Assembly (NCBI GenBank): GCA_034111085.1
Contig: JAWUXZ010000027.1
Location: 62,001-126,000 of the forward strand
Direction of reading: 5' to 3'
Length of the DNA: 64,000 bases
DNA from: Dinoroseobacter sp034111085
GTDB lineage: Bacteria > Pseudomonadota > Alphaproteobacteria > Rhodobacterales > Rhodobacteraceae
Within the stretch, counting starts at the first letter, position 1, and the number at the start of each line of letters is the position of its first letter. The translations under genes were made by a program, and so were the position numbers. The notes under the pieces are model-generated. The model had not been told where the DNA came from and did not search any database. It was given only the letters and a program-made list of their open reading frames with translations. This document shows positions 16,408 through 24,890 of this stretch, one piece after another.

Positions 16408-17793
16408 TTAGTAGCGATATGCTTCCGGCTTGAACGGGCCTTCGACAGTCACACCAATATAGTCCGCTTGGTCCTGCTTCAGCTCAGTCAGCTTAACGCC
16501 GATCTTCGCCAAGTGCAGACGCGCGACCTTTTCGTCGAGGTGCTTGGGCAGAACGTAGACTTCGTTGCCATACTGCTCGCCCTTGGTCCAAAGCTCGATC
16601 TGCGCCAACACCTGATTGGTGAAGGATGCCGACATCACAAATGACGGGTGGCCCGTGGCATTGCCGAGGTTCAAAAGACGACCCTGCGACAGAAGGATCA
16701 TACGGTTGCCGGACGGCATTTCGTACATATCCACCTGATCCTTGATGTTGATCATCTTGGTGTTCTTCAGAGCGGCAACCTGGATCTCGTTGTCGAAGTG
16801 GCCGATGTTGCCGACGATCGCCATGTCCTTCATCTCGCGCATGTGCTCGATGCGGATAACGTCTTTGTTGCCGGTGGTGGTGATGAAGATATCAGCCGTG
16901 CCGAGGGTATCTTCCAGCAAGGTAACTTCAAAGCCATCCATCGCCGCCTGAAGCGCACAGATCGGATCGATCTCGGTCACTTTCACACGGGCGCCCGCAC
17001 CGCGCAAAGATGCGGCCGAGCCTTTGCCGACATCGCCGTAACCACACACAACGGCGGTTTTACCAGCCATCATCGTGTCGGTTGCGCGGCGGATACCGTC
17101 AACGAGCGATTCCTTACAGCCGTACTTGTTGTCGAACTTCGACTTGGTGACGGAGTCGTTGACGTTGATCGCAGGGAACGGCAGCTGGCCCTTCTTTTGC
17201 AGCTCATACAAGCGGTGAACACCAGTTGTGGTCTCTTCGGACACGCCCTTGATCTGGTCGCGCATCTTAGTGAACCAACCGGGTGATGCGGCCATACGCA
17301 ACTTGATCTGCGCCTTGATCGCTTCTTCTTCTTCCGACTCGGGCACCGGAATAATCTCTTCGCCCGCCTCAGCGCGCGCGCCCAGCAAGATATAGAGCGT
17401 CGCATCGCCGCCATCGTCGAGGATCATGTTCGGCCCATCGGTGAACTGGAACGATTTGTCGAGGTAATCCCAATGCTCTTCCAAGGATTGACCCTTGATG
17501 GCAAAGACCGGAACGCCCGTGGCCGCAATCGCCGACGCAGCGTGGTCTTGGGTGGAGTAGATGTTGCAGGACGCCCAGCGCACATCGGCACCAAGGGCTG
17601 TCAACGTCTCAATCAGGACAGCTGTCTGGATTGTCATGTGCAGCGAGCCAACGATGCGTGCATCTTTCAGCGGCTTGCTCTCGCCAAATTCCGCGCGCAG
17701 GGACATCAGACCCGGCATTTCGGTTTCAGCAATATCCAGCTCTTTGCGGCCAAACTCGGCCAAGGAAATGTCTTTTACGATATAGTCGGTCAT
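16408..17793 (-). CDS. ahcY: Adenosylhomocysteinase AhcY
   Basis: 461 aa, NAD-dependent cytosolic enzyme that splits S-adenosylhomocysteine to homocysteine and adenosine, removing a product that inhibits methyltransferases. The sequence shows ASCNIYSTQDHAASAI, the region NDSVTKSKFDNKYGC, the NAD-binding VCGYGDVGKGSAAS, and the C-terminal end FKPEAYRY. Length is that of the bacterial long form. No Shine-Dalgarno is visible before ATG 17793; a GCGGC/GCCGC hairpin sits in the leader. In Rhodobacter capsulatus ahcY lies near reg/hvr genes and is activated by the LysR protein HvrB. Here a LysR gene at 19302 and regA at 20661 lie close by. Confidence 0.98.
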   Translation of the reverse strand: MTDYIVKDISLAEFGRKELDIAETEMPGLMSLRAEFGESKPLKDARIVGSLHMTIQTAVLIETLTALGADVRWASCNIYSTQDHAASAIAATGVPVFAIKGQSLEEHWDYLDKSFQFTDGPNMILDDGGDATLYILLGARAEAGEEIIPVPESEEEEAIKAQIKLRMAASPGWFTKMRDQIKGVSEETTTGVHRLYELQKKGQLPFPAINVNDSVTKSKFDNKYGCKESLVDGIRRATDTMMAGKTAVVCGYGDVGKGSAASLRGAGARVKVTEIDPICALQAAMDGFEVTLLEDTLGTADIFITTTGNKDVIRIEHMREMKDMAIVGNIGHFDNEIQVAALKNTKMINIKDQVDMYEMPSGNRMILLSQGRLLNLGNATGHPSFVMSASFTNQVLAQIELWTKGEQYGNEVYVLPKHLDEKVARLHLAKIGVKLTELKQDQADYIGVTVEGPFKPEAYRY

Positions 17794-17959
17794 GACTGTG
17801 TGCGGCTTTCAGTTCAGGAATAATTTGCCGCCTCTTATCAAGCGATTTGCGCCGCTGCAATGTTAGCAGTTTTGAGGCAGGCCAATTGTAGCCGGTTGTG
17901 ACTGTTGACCCGCCCAGCACCCAACTGCACAAAGCCTCTATCACCACCTGGAGAGCCCC

Positions 17960-18559
17960 ATGCCCAAGGCCCCGCCCCGCGCTTGGCAACGTATGTTGTC
18001 GGGTCGCCGCCTCGACCTGCTAGACCCAACGCCGATGGATATCGAGATCGAGGATATCGCCCATGGTCTTGCCTTCGTCGCGCGCTGGAATGGGCAAACG
18101 CACGGGGATTTTCCATACTCCGTCGCCGAGCATTCGCTGCTGGTCGAGACGCTCTTTTCTCGGATGCAGCCCAAAGCACCTGCAAAATGGCAGCTTGCCG
18201 CCTTGCTGCATGACGCGCCGGAATACGTGATTGGCGATATGATCAGCCCGGTGAAAGCCGCGATTGGCCCGGATTACGGAGTGCTCGACGACCGCCTCAT
18301 GGCCGCGATCCATTTACGGTTTGGCTTGCCTGCGTCGATCCCAAAAACTGTAAAGGTCGCGATTAAGAAGGCAGACAAGGTTTCGGCTTGGATGGAGGCC
18401 ACGCGTATTGCCGGGTTTGCCGAGGCTGAGGCGACGAAGTTTTTTGGCAAACCGTCCGCCACGGTCATCAAGGGCCTCGACGTGCAACTGCGCACGCCTG
18501 TCGATGTGCGCGCCGACTACACCTCACGCCATGCGGAATTGTTAAGGAAGCTTTCATGA
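17960..18559 (+). CDS. HD-domain hydrolase (YfbR-like)
   Basis: 199 aa. An HD superfamily phosphohydrolase with the metal ligands in VAEHSLLV, LLHDAPEYVIGD and a later Asp in KKADKVSAW. The HD pair plus the EYVxGD segment is typical of YfbR/5'-nucleotidase-type HD proteins; the substrate is probably a (deoxy)nucleoside monophosphate but this is inferred. It is divergent from ahcY and overlaps the GNAT gene by 4 bases (ATGA). Confidence 0.88.
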   Translation: MPKAPPRAWQRMLSGRRLDLLDPTPMDIEIEDIAHGLAFVARWNGQTHGDFPYSVAEHSLLVETLFSRMQPKAPAKWQLAALLHDAPEYVIGDMISPVKAAIGPDYGVLDDRLMAAIHLRFGLPASIPKTVKVAIKKADKVSAWMEATRIAGFAEAEATKFFGKPSATVIKGLDVQLRTPVDVRADYTSRHAELLRKLS

Positions 18560-19041
18560 CCCTCACTGTCCGCCCCGCCGAGGAGGCTGACGCCGCACAA
18601 ATGGCAACGCTTCTGAACGAGATCATCGCGATTGGCGGCACCACCGCGATCACAACCCCACTCAGCCCCGAGGATATGGCAGATTGGATGAGTGTCGATG
18701 CAGATCGGGTCGCTTGGCATGTTGCGATAAACGAGGGCGAAGTGCTTGGCTTCCAATGGATCGCACCGCATGCAGCTTTGCCGCCCGAGGCTGCTGATAT
18801 CGCCACTTTTGCGAAGGTTGGTCAGGTCAAACGCGGGATCGGTTCGGCGCTTTTCGAGGCCACTCAGAATGCAGCTCGCGCGCTGGGGTATACGTGGATC
18901 AACGCCAATATTCGCACCGATAATGCTGGGGGGGTTCGGTACTATGACAGTCGCGGGTTCCGCACCTATCATGTGAACACTGGCGTTAATCTGGGCGAAG
19001 GCCTGATCGTGGATAAGATCCTCAAACGGTTCGACCTTTGA
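18556..19041 (+). CDS. GNAT-family N-acetyltransferase
   Basis: 161 aa. The fold starts TLTVRPAEEADAAQMATLLNEI and the acetyl-CoA motif A reads KRGIGSALFEA, with the motif-B region TDNAGGVRYYDSRGFRTY. This is a PhnO/Pat-type GNAT; the acceptor is unknown. Its ATG overlaps the HD gene stop, so the two form a short operon. The end is convergent with the 52-aa gene at 19042. Confidence 0.9.
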   Translation: MTLTVRPAEEADAAQMATLLNEIIAIGGTTAITTPLSPEDMADWMSVDADRVAWHVAINEGEVLGFQWIAPHAALPPEAADIATFAKVGQVKRGIGSALFEATQNAARALGYTWINANIRTDNAGGVRYYDSRGFRTYHVNTGVNLGEGLIVDKILKRFDL

Positions 19042-19200
19042 TCACCAGAGGTTCCGCTGGTTCAACAGCTTACGGTCCCTCTGCTCGGTCCGATCACGCG
19101 ACACGAACCGGTCCGCCCAGTCGTCAATGGCGCGTTCGTGATTGGCGGCGCGGCGACGCTCGGCTGCGGTGCGAAGGGTATCTGTTATAAGGCTCAGCAT
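19042..19200 (-). CDS. Small basic hypothetical protein (52 aa)
   Basis: Short frame starting MLSLITDTLRTAAERRRAAN and ending in LLNQRNLW. It is rich in Arg and Glu and probably one amphipathic helix with a charged tail. AGGAG lies 7 bases before the ATG, a strong ribosome binding site for so short a gene. It converges on the GNAT gene and is divergent from the LysR gene. Family not recognised. The composition (no rare codons, no internal breaks) and the RBS support a real gene. Confidence 0.6.
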   Translation of the reverse strand: MLSLITDTLRTAAERRRAANHERAIDDWADRFVSRDRTEQRDRKLLNQRNLW

Positions 19201-19301
19201 TTGCTTTCTCCTGAAGCTGGTTTCTGAAATGAACCTACTGACCTTGATCCGCTTGCGCTAATCAGGAAGACTGCGGACATGTTAGCTGAACTTACAACCT
19301 A

Positions 19302-20132
19302 ATGGACTGGCGCACCCTGCCGTCCCTATCTGCCCTGCGCGCGTTCGAGGCGGCGTCTCGGCTCGCCAGCTATTCGGCCGCCGCGCGTGAGTTGAATGTA
19401 ACCCATGCCGCCATCGCCCAGCATGTCCGCACGGTCGAAGCGCATTACGGCTGCACTATGATGACCCGCGTTGGCCAATCGATGCAGGTCACCGATATTG
19501 GCGCGCCACTGGCCAAGACCTTGACCGAGGCGTTCGCGTTGATCGAGGGCGCAAGCGCGCGGCTGACGAAGGCCGAAGCGACCCGCCCACTGCGCCTTTC
19601 AACCACGCCATCGATTGCTGAGAATTGGCTAATCCGCCGCATTGGCTCGTTCTGGGCCGCACATCCAGATATCGCGGTCGAGATTGTTCCGTCCTCAGAT
19701 GTCGTCGATCTGCGCCGCGATAACTTCGATCTGGCGATCCGCTACGGACAAGGGGCGTGGGACGGGATCGACGCACTCTGTATGATGAGCGCGGGACATG
19801 TCGTCGTCGCCGCATCCGGCACGCCTGTGTGTTGCCTGCCCGAGCTGCAAACCGCCCATTGGATCACCGGCATTCGTTGGCCGGAATCGAAACAGTGGCT
19901 GGAAGCGCAGGGTCTAAACTTGGAAAAGGCGCGGGTCACGTCGCTGGGCACTGACGCGATGGTCAAACAAGCGGTCACGTCCGGCCTCGGCGTCGCTGTT
20001 ATGCCCGCCCCGGTTGTGCGCGAGGATATCGCAAATGGAACGCTCGTTAAGCTCTATGAGGAGGCGGATACCGCTTGGGCGTATCACCTCGTTACGCACC
20101 CTGAGCGTCAGCCGCCGGGACTAAAGCCCTGA
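19302..20132 (+). CDS. LysR-type transcriptional regulator (GcvA-like; possible HvrB counterpart)
   Basis: 276 aa. The winged HTH is at residues about 8-65 (LSALRAFEAASRLASYSAAARELNVTHAAIAQHV). The effector-binding domain follows, with GcvA-like features DNFDLAIRYGQGAWDG and VTSGLGVAVMPAPVV. In Rhodobacter capsulatus a LysR protein, HvrB, lies close to ahcY and activates it. This gene occupies a similar neighbourhood between ahcY and regA, so an HvrB-like role is plausible but only by context. GcvA-type regulators of amino-acid genes or beta-lactamases look similar in sequence. Confidence 0.88.
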   Translation: MDWRTLPSLSALRAFEAASRLASYSAAARELNVTHAAIAQHVRTVEAHYGCTMMTRVGQSMQVTDIGAPLAKTLTEAFALIEGASARLTKAEATRPLRLSTTPSIAENWLIRRIGSFWAAHPDIAVEIVPSSDVVDLRRDNFDLAIRYGQGAWDGIDALCMMSAGHVVVAASGTPVCCLPELQTAHWITGIRWPESKQWLEAQGLNLEKARVTSLGTDAMVKQAVTSGLGVAVMPAPVVREDIANGTLVKLYEEADTAWAYHLVTHPERQPPGLKP

Positions 20133-20160
20133 AAGCGTGGTTAATGGCGCAGGCGCTGAT

Positions 20161-20664
20161 CTAACGGAAAAAGCAGGTCAGCCCGGACCAGACTGTTGTG
20201 ACTTGCGCGCGATCTTCCTCGACCAAGTGCCACATGCCGCCGCCAAAGAACTCTTTGCCCAGCGTTGTGTCTTCCAGCGTGATGCCGGCCAAATCCGCCT
20301 CAGCTGTTCCCAAAGGGATCGCCCCCGCTGGATAGCCAGCCTTGAACGGCGCCTGCACGACCCAACCCAAGAACCGGTCGTTCTGGAAATTCAGCGTCAG
20401 GCCATTGTCCCAATTCGCCGCAAACACCGGGCCCGCGCCGCATTCGCCGTTCACGCCTGCGTCGCGTGGACCTTCGCCTTGCAGGGCGGTCACGGCATCA
20501 AGAACGCCTTGTTGCGCGCGCCCAAAATCGATCTGCAAGGGGGATCCGGCAGGGCCAAGCCCCGTCTCGGTCAGTTCAATAGACGGTGTGTCGCGCGAGA
20601 CCATCGGCGCTGTTGCACATCCAGCCAAAATGACCAGCGCGCCCAACGCCGCGATGCCCTTCAA
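20161..20664 (-). CDS. Putative outer-membrane lipoprotein coupled to regA
   Basis: 167 aa from TTG 20664, giving a lipoprotein signal MKGIAALGALVILAGC with Cys16 as the lipidated residue. The mature part is not recognised; it contains WDNGLTLNF and GWVVQAPF blocks and two or three further Cys. The TTG overlaps the regA stop (TTGA), so translation is coupled to regA. In Rhodobacter capsulatus this position after regA holds hvrA, an H-NS-like regulator; here it holds a lipoprotein instead. An upstream start in the same frame would lie inside regA and lose the signal. Confidence 0.75.
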   Translation of the reverse strand: MKGIAALGALVILAGCATAPMVSRDTPSIELTETGLGPAGSPLQIDFGRAQQGVLDAVTALQGEGPRDAGVNGECGAGPVFAANWDNGLTLNFQNDRFLGWVVQAPFKAGYPAGAIPLGTAEADLAGITLEDTTLGKEFFGGGMWHLVEEDRAQVTTVWSGLTCFFR

Positions 20665-21215
20665 CGAGGGGACCGCTTTGCCAGAATACGCTGCAAAGTC
20701 CGGCGGTGCATGTTCAAGCGGCGCGCCGTTTCCGAAACGTTGCGATCGCACAACTCATAGACCCGCTGGATATGTTCCCACCGAACCCGGTCCGCAGACA
20801 TTGGGTTTTCAGGGGGCGGGGGAAGCTCATCGGGCGAGGCCAGCAGCGCCGCCGTCACATCATTGGCGTCCGCGGGCTTGGACAGGTAATCCGTCGCTCC
20901 GATCTTGACCGCAGCCACAGCCGTGGCAATCGCGCCGTAGCCTGTCAGAACCACAACCTTTGCGTCAGGGCGCCGTTCACGCAGCACCTCGACCACATCA
21001 AGGCCATTGCCGTCCTCAAGCCGCAGATCAACGACGGCGTAGGCAGGCGGGCGCGCCGTGGCGAGCGCTTTGCCTGCCGCAACGGAATCCGCCGTTTCCA
21101 CTACAAAGCCACGTTTCTCCATCGCGCGAGCAAGGCGGCGCAGGAATGGTTCGTCGTCATCAACCAATAAAAGCGAGGGATCGTCGCCGATATTGCGCAA
21201 AGGTTGGTCGTTCAT
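20661..21215 (-). CDS. regA: Redox response regulator RegA/ActR/PrrA
   Basis: 184 aa. The receiver domain (about 12-130) has the acidic pocket VDDDE and the phospho-acceptor D63 in VVDLRLEDG, at the same residue number as known RegA. After a proline-rich linker (LPPPPENP) comes the Fis-type HTH with NVSETARRLNMHRRTLQRIL at the C-terminus, which is nearly invariant in RegA proteins. RegA controls photosynthesis, respiration, carbon and nitrogen fixation genes in response to redox state through RegB. It is downstream of senC on the minus strand, with GGGGGA before its ATG, and couples to the lipoprotein gene. Confidence 0.97.
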   Translation of the reverse strand: MNDQPLRNIGDDPSLLLVDDDEPFLRRLARAMEKRGFVVETADSVAAGKALATARPPAYAVVDLRLEDGNGLDVVEVLRERRPDAKVVVLTGYGAIATAVAAVKIGATDYLSKPADANDVTAALLASPDELPPPPENPMSADRVRWEHIQRVYELCDRNVSETARRLNMHRRTLQRILAKRSPR

Positions 21216-21280
21216 TGGGATCCCCCGACTAATCGTGTTTCACAGTCTTAGGAGTTTAATTCGAAGTGGTCAAACGTCCC

Positions 21281-21898
21281 TTAGATTGCGTCGACAAAGC
21301 ACCCGACGCGCTCGGCAATTTGCTCGGCAGTCGCGTCGCGGCGGAAGAAATCAACAAAGCCGGTCTCGGGAAACACCAGATAGGTGAAGGTCGAATGATC
21401 AACGAGGTAGAACTCGTCCTCGGCATCCTGCTTTTTGTAGTAAGTTCGGTAGGCTTGGCTGGCCGCGCGCACCTGCTCGGCACTACCCGTCAGACCGATC
21501 ATATCGGGGTGCATGACATCGGTGAATTCGGCCAAAACCTCGGGCGTGTCGCGCTCAGGGTCGACGGAGATAAACGCGCTGCCAACGTCAAAGCCCTCTT
21601 CACGCAGCAAGTCCACGGCGATGCCGTTGCGGTACGCATCAAGCGGGCAGACATCCGGGCAAAACGTGTAGCCGAAATAGACCAGCGTTGGTTTGGTGAT
21701 CACATCAGCGTCCGTAACAGTCGCTCCGGTCTCGTCTATCAACTCGAACGGGCCGCCAATACTGGCCGTTCCCGTCGCCACAGCGCCACCGCGGCACTGC
21801 GCCAAAGCGTCTTGCGGCCCGCTGAAGAATGCCATGTAGATCGTGCCGCCGATCAATCCGATGCTCAGCGCGATTGCTGTTGCCACATAAAAACGCAT
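21281..21898 (-). CDS. senC: SenC/PrrC (Sco1-like) copper protein
   Basis: 205 aa. An N-terminal membrane anchor (about 4-24) leads to a periplasmic thioredoxin-like Sco domain. The copper site is visible as CPDVCP (about 81-86) and the His in VDHSTFTYLV (about 168). Sco proteins deliver copper to the CuA or CuB centre of cytochrome oxidases; in Rhodobacter the homologue PrrC/SenC also links oxidase activity to RegB signalling. It starts the minus-strand senC-regA unit and is divergent from regB across about 100 bases, the classic order. Confidence 0.96.
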   Translation of the reverse strand: MRFYVATAIALSIGLIGGTIYMAFFSGPQDALAQCRGGAVATGTASIGGPFELIDETGATVTDADVITKPTLVYFGYTFCPDVCPLDAYRNGIAVDLLREEGFDVGSAFISVDPERDTPEVLAEFTDVMHPDMIGLTGSAEQVRAASQAYRTYYKKQDAEDEFYLVDHSTFTYLVFPETGFVDFFRRDATAEQIAERVGCFVDAI

Positions 21899-22016
21899 GA
21901 TGCCCTCGTGCTAGAAATCTGAAATGCTATGTCTGTTGCTAAGTAAGAGAGATCACGGCAGGCAAAGAAGTGTGACACTTCGACCGCCGCTACACGAATG
22001 AGTGAGACGCAAGTCC

Positions 22017-23414
22017 ATGCCCGACATCGCCCCTTTCCCAAGTTTTGGCCCCGAGCGCAGCGGCTGGGTGCGACTGCGCACGCTGATCTTGTTGCGCTGG
22101 ATGGCCATTGCCGGACAAATCATCACCATCGGCGTCGCCGTGTGGGTTCTGAAACTGCCCCTCAGTCTGGGGCTTCTGTCTTTAGCTGTCGGCGCGTCCA
22201 TCATCGCCAACGTCATTGCCATCTTCATCTACCCCGAGAACAAGCGCCTGTCTGAGGGCGAGGCGATGGCGACCCTGCTGTTCGATATCTCGCAACTGGC
22301 GTTCCTGCTGTACCTAACTGGCGGGCTGAATAATCCGTTTGCGCTTTTGATCCTTGCGCCGGTGACGATCGCAGCGGCGACATTACGCCTGCGCTCGACC
22401 GTGTTCCTCGGCTTGGTGGCGATCCTGCTGACCACACTCGTTGCCATCGTCCATGTGCCCTTGCGGGTGGAACAAGGATACGTGCTGCGCATGCCGGACA
22501 TCCTTGTCTTTGGGTTCTGGATATCCCTCGTCATCGGGGTGCTGTTTCTCGGGGCCTATGCCTACCGCGTCACGGGCGAGACCCATTCGATGAACGAGGC
22601 GTTGCTGGCCACACAAATGGCGTTGTCGCGCGAGCAAAAGTTGACCGATTTGGGCGGTGTTGTGGCCGCTGCCGCTCACGAGCTGGGCACGCCCTTGGCA
22701 ACGATCAAACTGGTCAGCTCCGAGATGGTTGAGGAACTTGAAGACCCGGTTATGCGCGAAGACGCCATTTTGATTCGCGAACAGGCGGATAGATGTCGCG
22801 ATATCCTGAGGTCCATGGGCCGCGCGGGCAAAGACGATCTACTTCTGCGCAGCGCGCCCTTGGGTGCGGTGGTGCGCGAGGCCGCTGAACCCCATGCTGA
22901 GCGTGGCAAATCCCTGCATTTCGACATCTCACCCGGTTCGGGTGGAGGTGCGCGCCAACCCTCGATTCGCCGTCAGCCCGAAATTATCCATGGGTTACGC
23001 AACCTCGTGCAAAATGCGGTCGATTTTTCCGAGGCGAATGTTTGGATTGATGTTCATTGGACGGATAAACAAATTCTCGTGCGGATCATCGACGATGGCG
23101 TTGGGTTTCCACAACAAGTGATGGGCCGGATCGGAGATCCTTTCGTCCGCAGACGTAAATCCGGGACCGAGCCGACGAAGCGTCCGGGATATGAAGGGAT
23201 GGGGCTTGGCCTGTTTATCGCTAAGACCTTGCTGGAACGGACAGGCGCCGAAATGAGCTTCGCCAACGGGTCCGATCCGTTCATGGCGCCCGACGACAGG
23301 CCGGTTAGGTCCGGTGCAATTGTCGAGGCAATTTGGCCCTTCGCGCGCTTGGGGCTGACCGATACCAGCACTGGCGGGCTCGGTGAGAACATGCCCATCC
23401 AGACCGAGGTTTAG
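22017..23414 (+). CDS. regB: Redox sensor histidine kinase RegB/ActS/PrrB
   Basis: About 465 aa. Six N-terminal membrane segments include the quinone-binding heptapeptide GGLNNPF that marks RegB. The dimerisation/phosphorylation H-box is AAAHELGTPLATI. About 39 residues after that His comes the redox-active cysteine in EQADRCRDIL, corresponding to Cys265 of Rhodobacter capsulatus RegB. The ATPase domain has N-, G1- and G2-type boxes (LRNLVQNAVDFS, IDDGVGFP, GYEGMGLGLFIA). It phosphorylates RegA. The start could also be GTG 22002; neither has a strong ribosome binding site. Confidence 0.96.
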   Translation: MPDIAPFPSFGPERSGWVRLRTLILLRWMAIAGQIITIGVAVWVLKLPLSLGLLSLAVGASIIANVIAIFIYPENKRLSEGEAMATLLFDISQLAFLLYLTGGLNNPFALLILAPVTIAAATLRLRSTVFLGLVAILLTTLVAIVHVPLRVEQGYVLRMPDILVFGFWISLVIGVLFLGAYAYRVTGETHSMNEALLATQMALSREQKLTDLGGVVAAAAHELGTPLATIKLVSSEMVEELEDPVMREDAILIREQADRCRDILRSMGRAGKDDLLLRSAPLGAVVREAAEPHAERGKSLHFDISPGSGGGARQPSIRRQPEIIHGLRNLVQNAVDFSEANVWIDVHWTDKQILVRIIDDGVGFPQQVMGRIGDPFVRRRKSGTEPTKRPGYEGMGLGLFIAKTLLERTGAEMSFANGSDPFMAPDDRPVRSGAIVEAIWPFARLGLTDTSTGGLGENMPIQTEV

Positions 23415-23454
23415 GCAAGGCGCTCTAGCCAAAGGATGTTGGATTTAGACAAGG

Positions 23455-23469
23455 TTAACCACTCCTTAA
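23455..23469 (+). promoter_or_regulatory. CtrA-type binding box
   Basis: TTAACCACTCCTTAA is a perfect match to the alphaproteobacterial CtrA consensus TTAA-N7-TTAA. It includes the TTAACC half-site and lies 54 bases before the ATG of the PAS protein. In Rhodobacterales CtrA regulates motility, gene transfer agents and quorum sensing genes. Binding is inferred only from the sequence. Confidence 0.6.
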
Positions 23470-23523
23470 CTTGTTTTGCGGACAACCGTTTCACCCGGAC
23501 GCGCAGGGTTCAGGAGATAGTTA

Positions 23524-24846
23524 ATGTTCTACTTTGACCTTCCGACCTTACTGGTGATTGCCGGACTATCCTTCGTAACAGCGTCTTGCGCACTTGGCGG
23601 ATTGCTTTGGGCGACCGGGCGCACGCAAATCCTCCCCATGCTAGCCCGCAACCCGAAGATGCCCGGTCTGGATGTCGCCGTGCAGGTCTCGGAGCCCGCG
23701 CGAGAGTTTGACCGCACCGAACTTACGACGCTCAGGGCAGCTTTGGCGCACACGCCCTCGCTGATCTGGCAACGCGATGCCGATGGAACATTGTGCTGGG
23801 CCAATGCCGCCTACATGGCGCTTGTCAAACGACTGGACCCCGATGCGGCACGCGCATGGCCTCTGCCTGATCTGTTCATCGACTTCATGCCGCGCGGACT
23901 GCCCGGAACCCCAACCCATCGCCGTGCCTCGCTAGAGATCGAGGATGGTGCTCGGTTGTGGTTTCAGCTGGATGCTAGCGATGCGGGCGCGTCTGCGTTG
24001 TGCAGCGCAACACCGATTGATGCGACCATCATAGCCGAAGAAAAAACCCGCCGCTTTATGCAAACCCTAACCCAAACATTTGCGCATATTCGCACAGGCT
24101 TGGCGATATTTGACCGGGATCGGCGGCTGACGATGTTCAATCCCGCGCTGATGGACCTAACCGGGCTAGAGGCCGAATGGCTGGCCTCGCGCCCCACACT
24201 CAACTCGTTCTTTGACCAGCTGCGCAATCGAAATACTTTGCCCGAACCCAAGGACTATAAATCATGGCGCGATCGCCTCGACTGGATCGAGGAGGAAGCC
24301 AACAACGGTCAGTTTGACGAGGTGTGGTCGCTGCCAGATGGACAGGTATTTCGGGTCTGCGCGCGACCTCATCCCGACGGCGGGCTGGCGTTCCTGATCG
24401 AAGATATCTCAGACGAAATGGCCCTGACCCGCCGCTTCCGGGCTGAGTTGGAGCTTAGTCAGTCAGTCATCAACGCGATGGACGAAGCCGTCGTCGTGTT
24501 CTCGCCCGCAGGAACGCAGTTAATGGCCAACGAGGCCTACACGACCCTTTGGGATGTGGACGAAGCCGGCCCTGACGCACCCATCACGGCCCCCACGATC
24601 CTTGACGCCAACAAGCTTTGGCAGACGCGCGCCAAACCGGCACCACTTTGGGGCGAGATCCGCGAATTTGTCAGTGCACTCACTCAGCGCGCTGAATGGT
24701 CCGACACCGGACATCTTGTAGATGGCATTGGGCTTGCATGCCGCGTCGTGCCCCTTACAGGCGGCGCAACGCTGGTTTCATTTACCGAAGCCGAGCCAAT
24801 TGCCGTTTTCGTACCCCGACATCGCACTGAGGCCCGCGCCAACTGA
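23524..24846 (+). CDS. Membrane-anchored multi-PAS protein without kinase domain
   Basis: 440 aa. One N-terminal membrane helix (about 7-30) is followed by three PAS-like domains (about 70-165, 185-300 and 310-415), for example IWQRDADGTLCWANAAYMAL, GLAIFDRDRRLTMFNPALM and AVVVFSPAGTQLMANEAY. There is no histidine kinase, GGDEF or EAL domain, so it either senses and passes on a signal by contact or has lost its output domain. A CtrA box lies upstream, GGAG precedes the start, and regB is the previous gene. Rhodobacteraceae homologues keep this position, to my recollection. The ligand is unknown. Confidence 0.85.
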   Translation: MFYFDLPTLLVIAGLSFVTASCALGGLLWATGRTQILPMLARNPKMPGLDVAVQVSEPAREFDRTELTTLRAALAHTPSLIWQRDADGTLCWANAAYMALVKRLDPDAARAWPLPDLFIDFMPRGLPGTPTHRRASLEIEDGARLWFQLDASDAGASALCSATPIDATIIAEEKTRRFMQTLTQTFAHIRTGLAIFDRDRRLTMFNPALMDLTGLEAEWLASRPTLNSFFDQLRNRNTLPEPKDYKSWRDRLDWIEEEANNGQFDEVWSLPDGQVFRVCARPHPDGGLAFLIEDISDEMALTRRFRAELELSQSVINAMDEAVVVFSPAGTQLMANEAYTTLWDVDEAGPDAPITAPTILDANKLWQTRAKPAPLWGEIREFVSALTQRAEWSDTGHLVDGIGLACRVVPLTGGATLVSFTEAEPIAVFVPRHRTEARAN

Positions 24847-24890
24847 CGCTAACCGCTTGTTACCGGGCGCGACTGGGGTAATCTGGTCCC

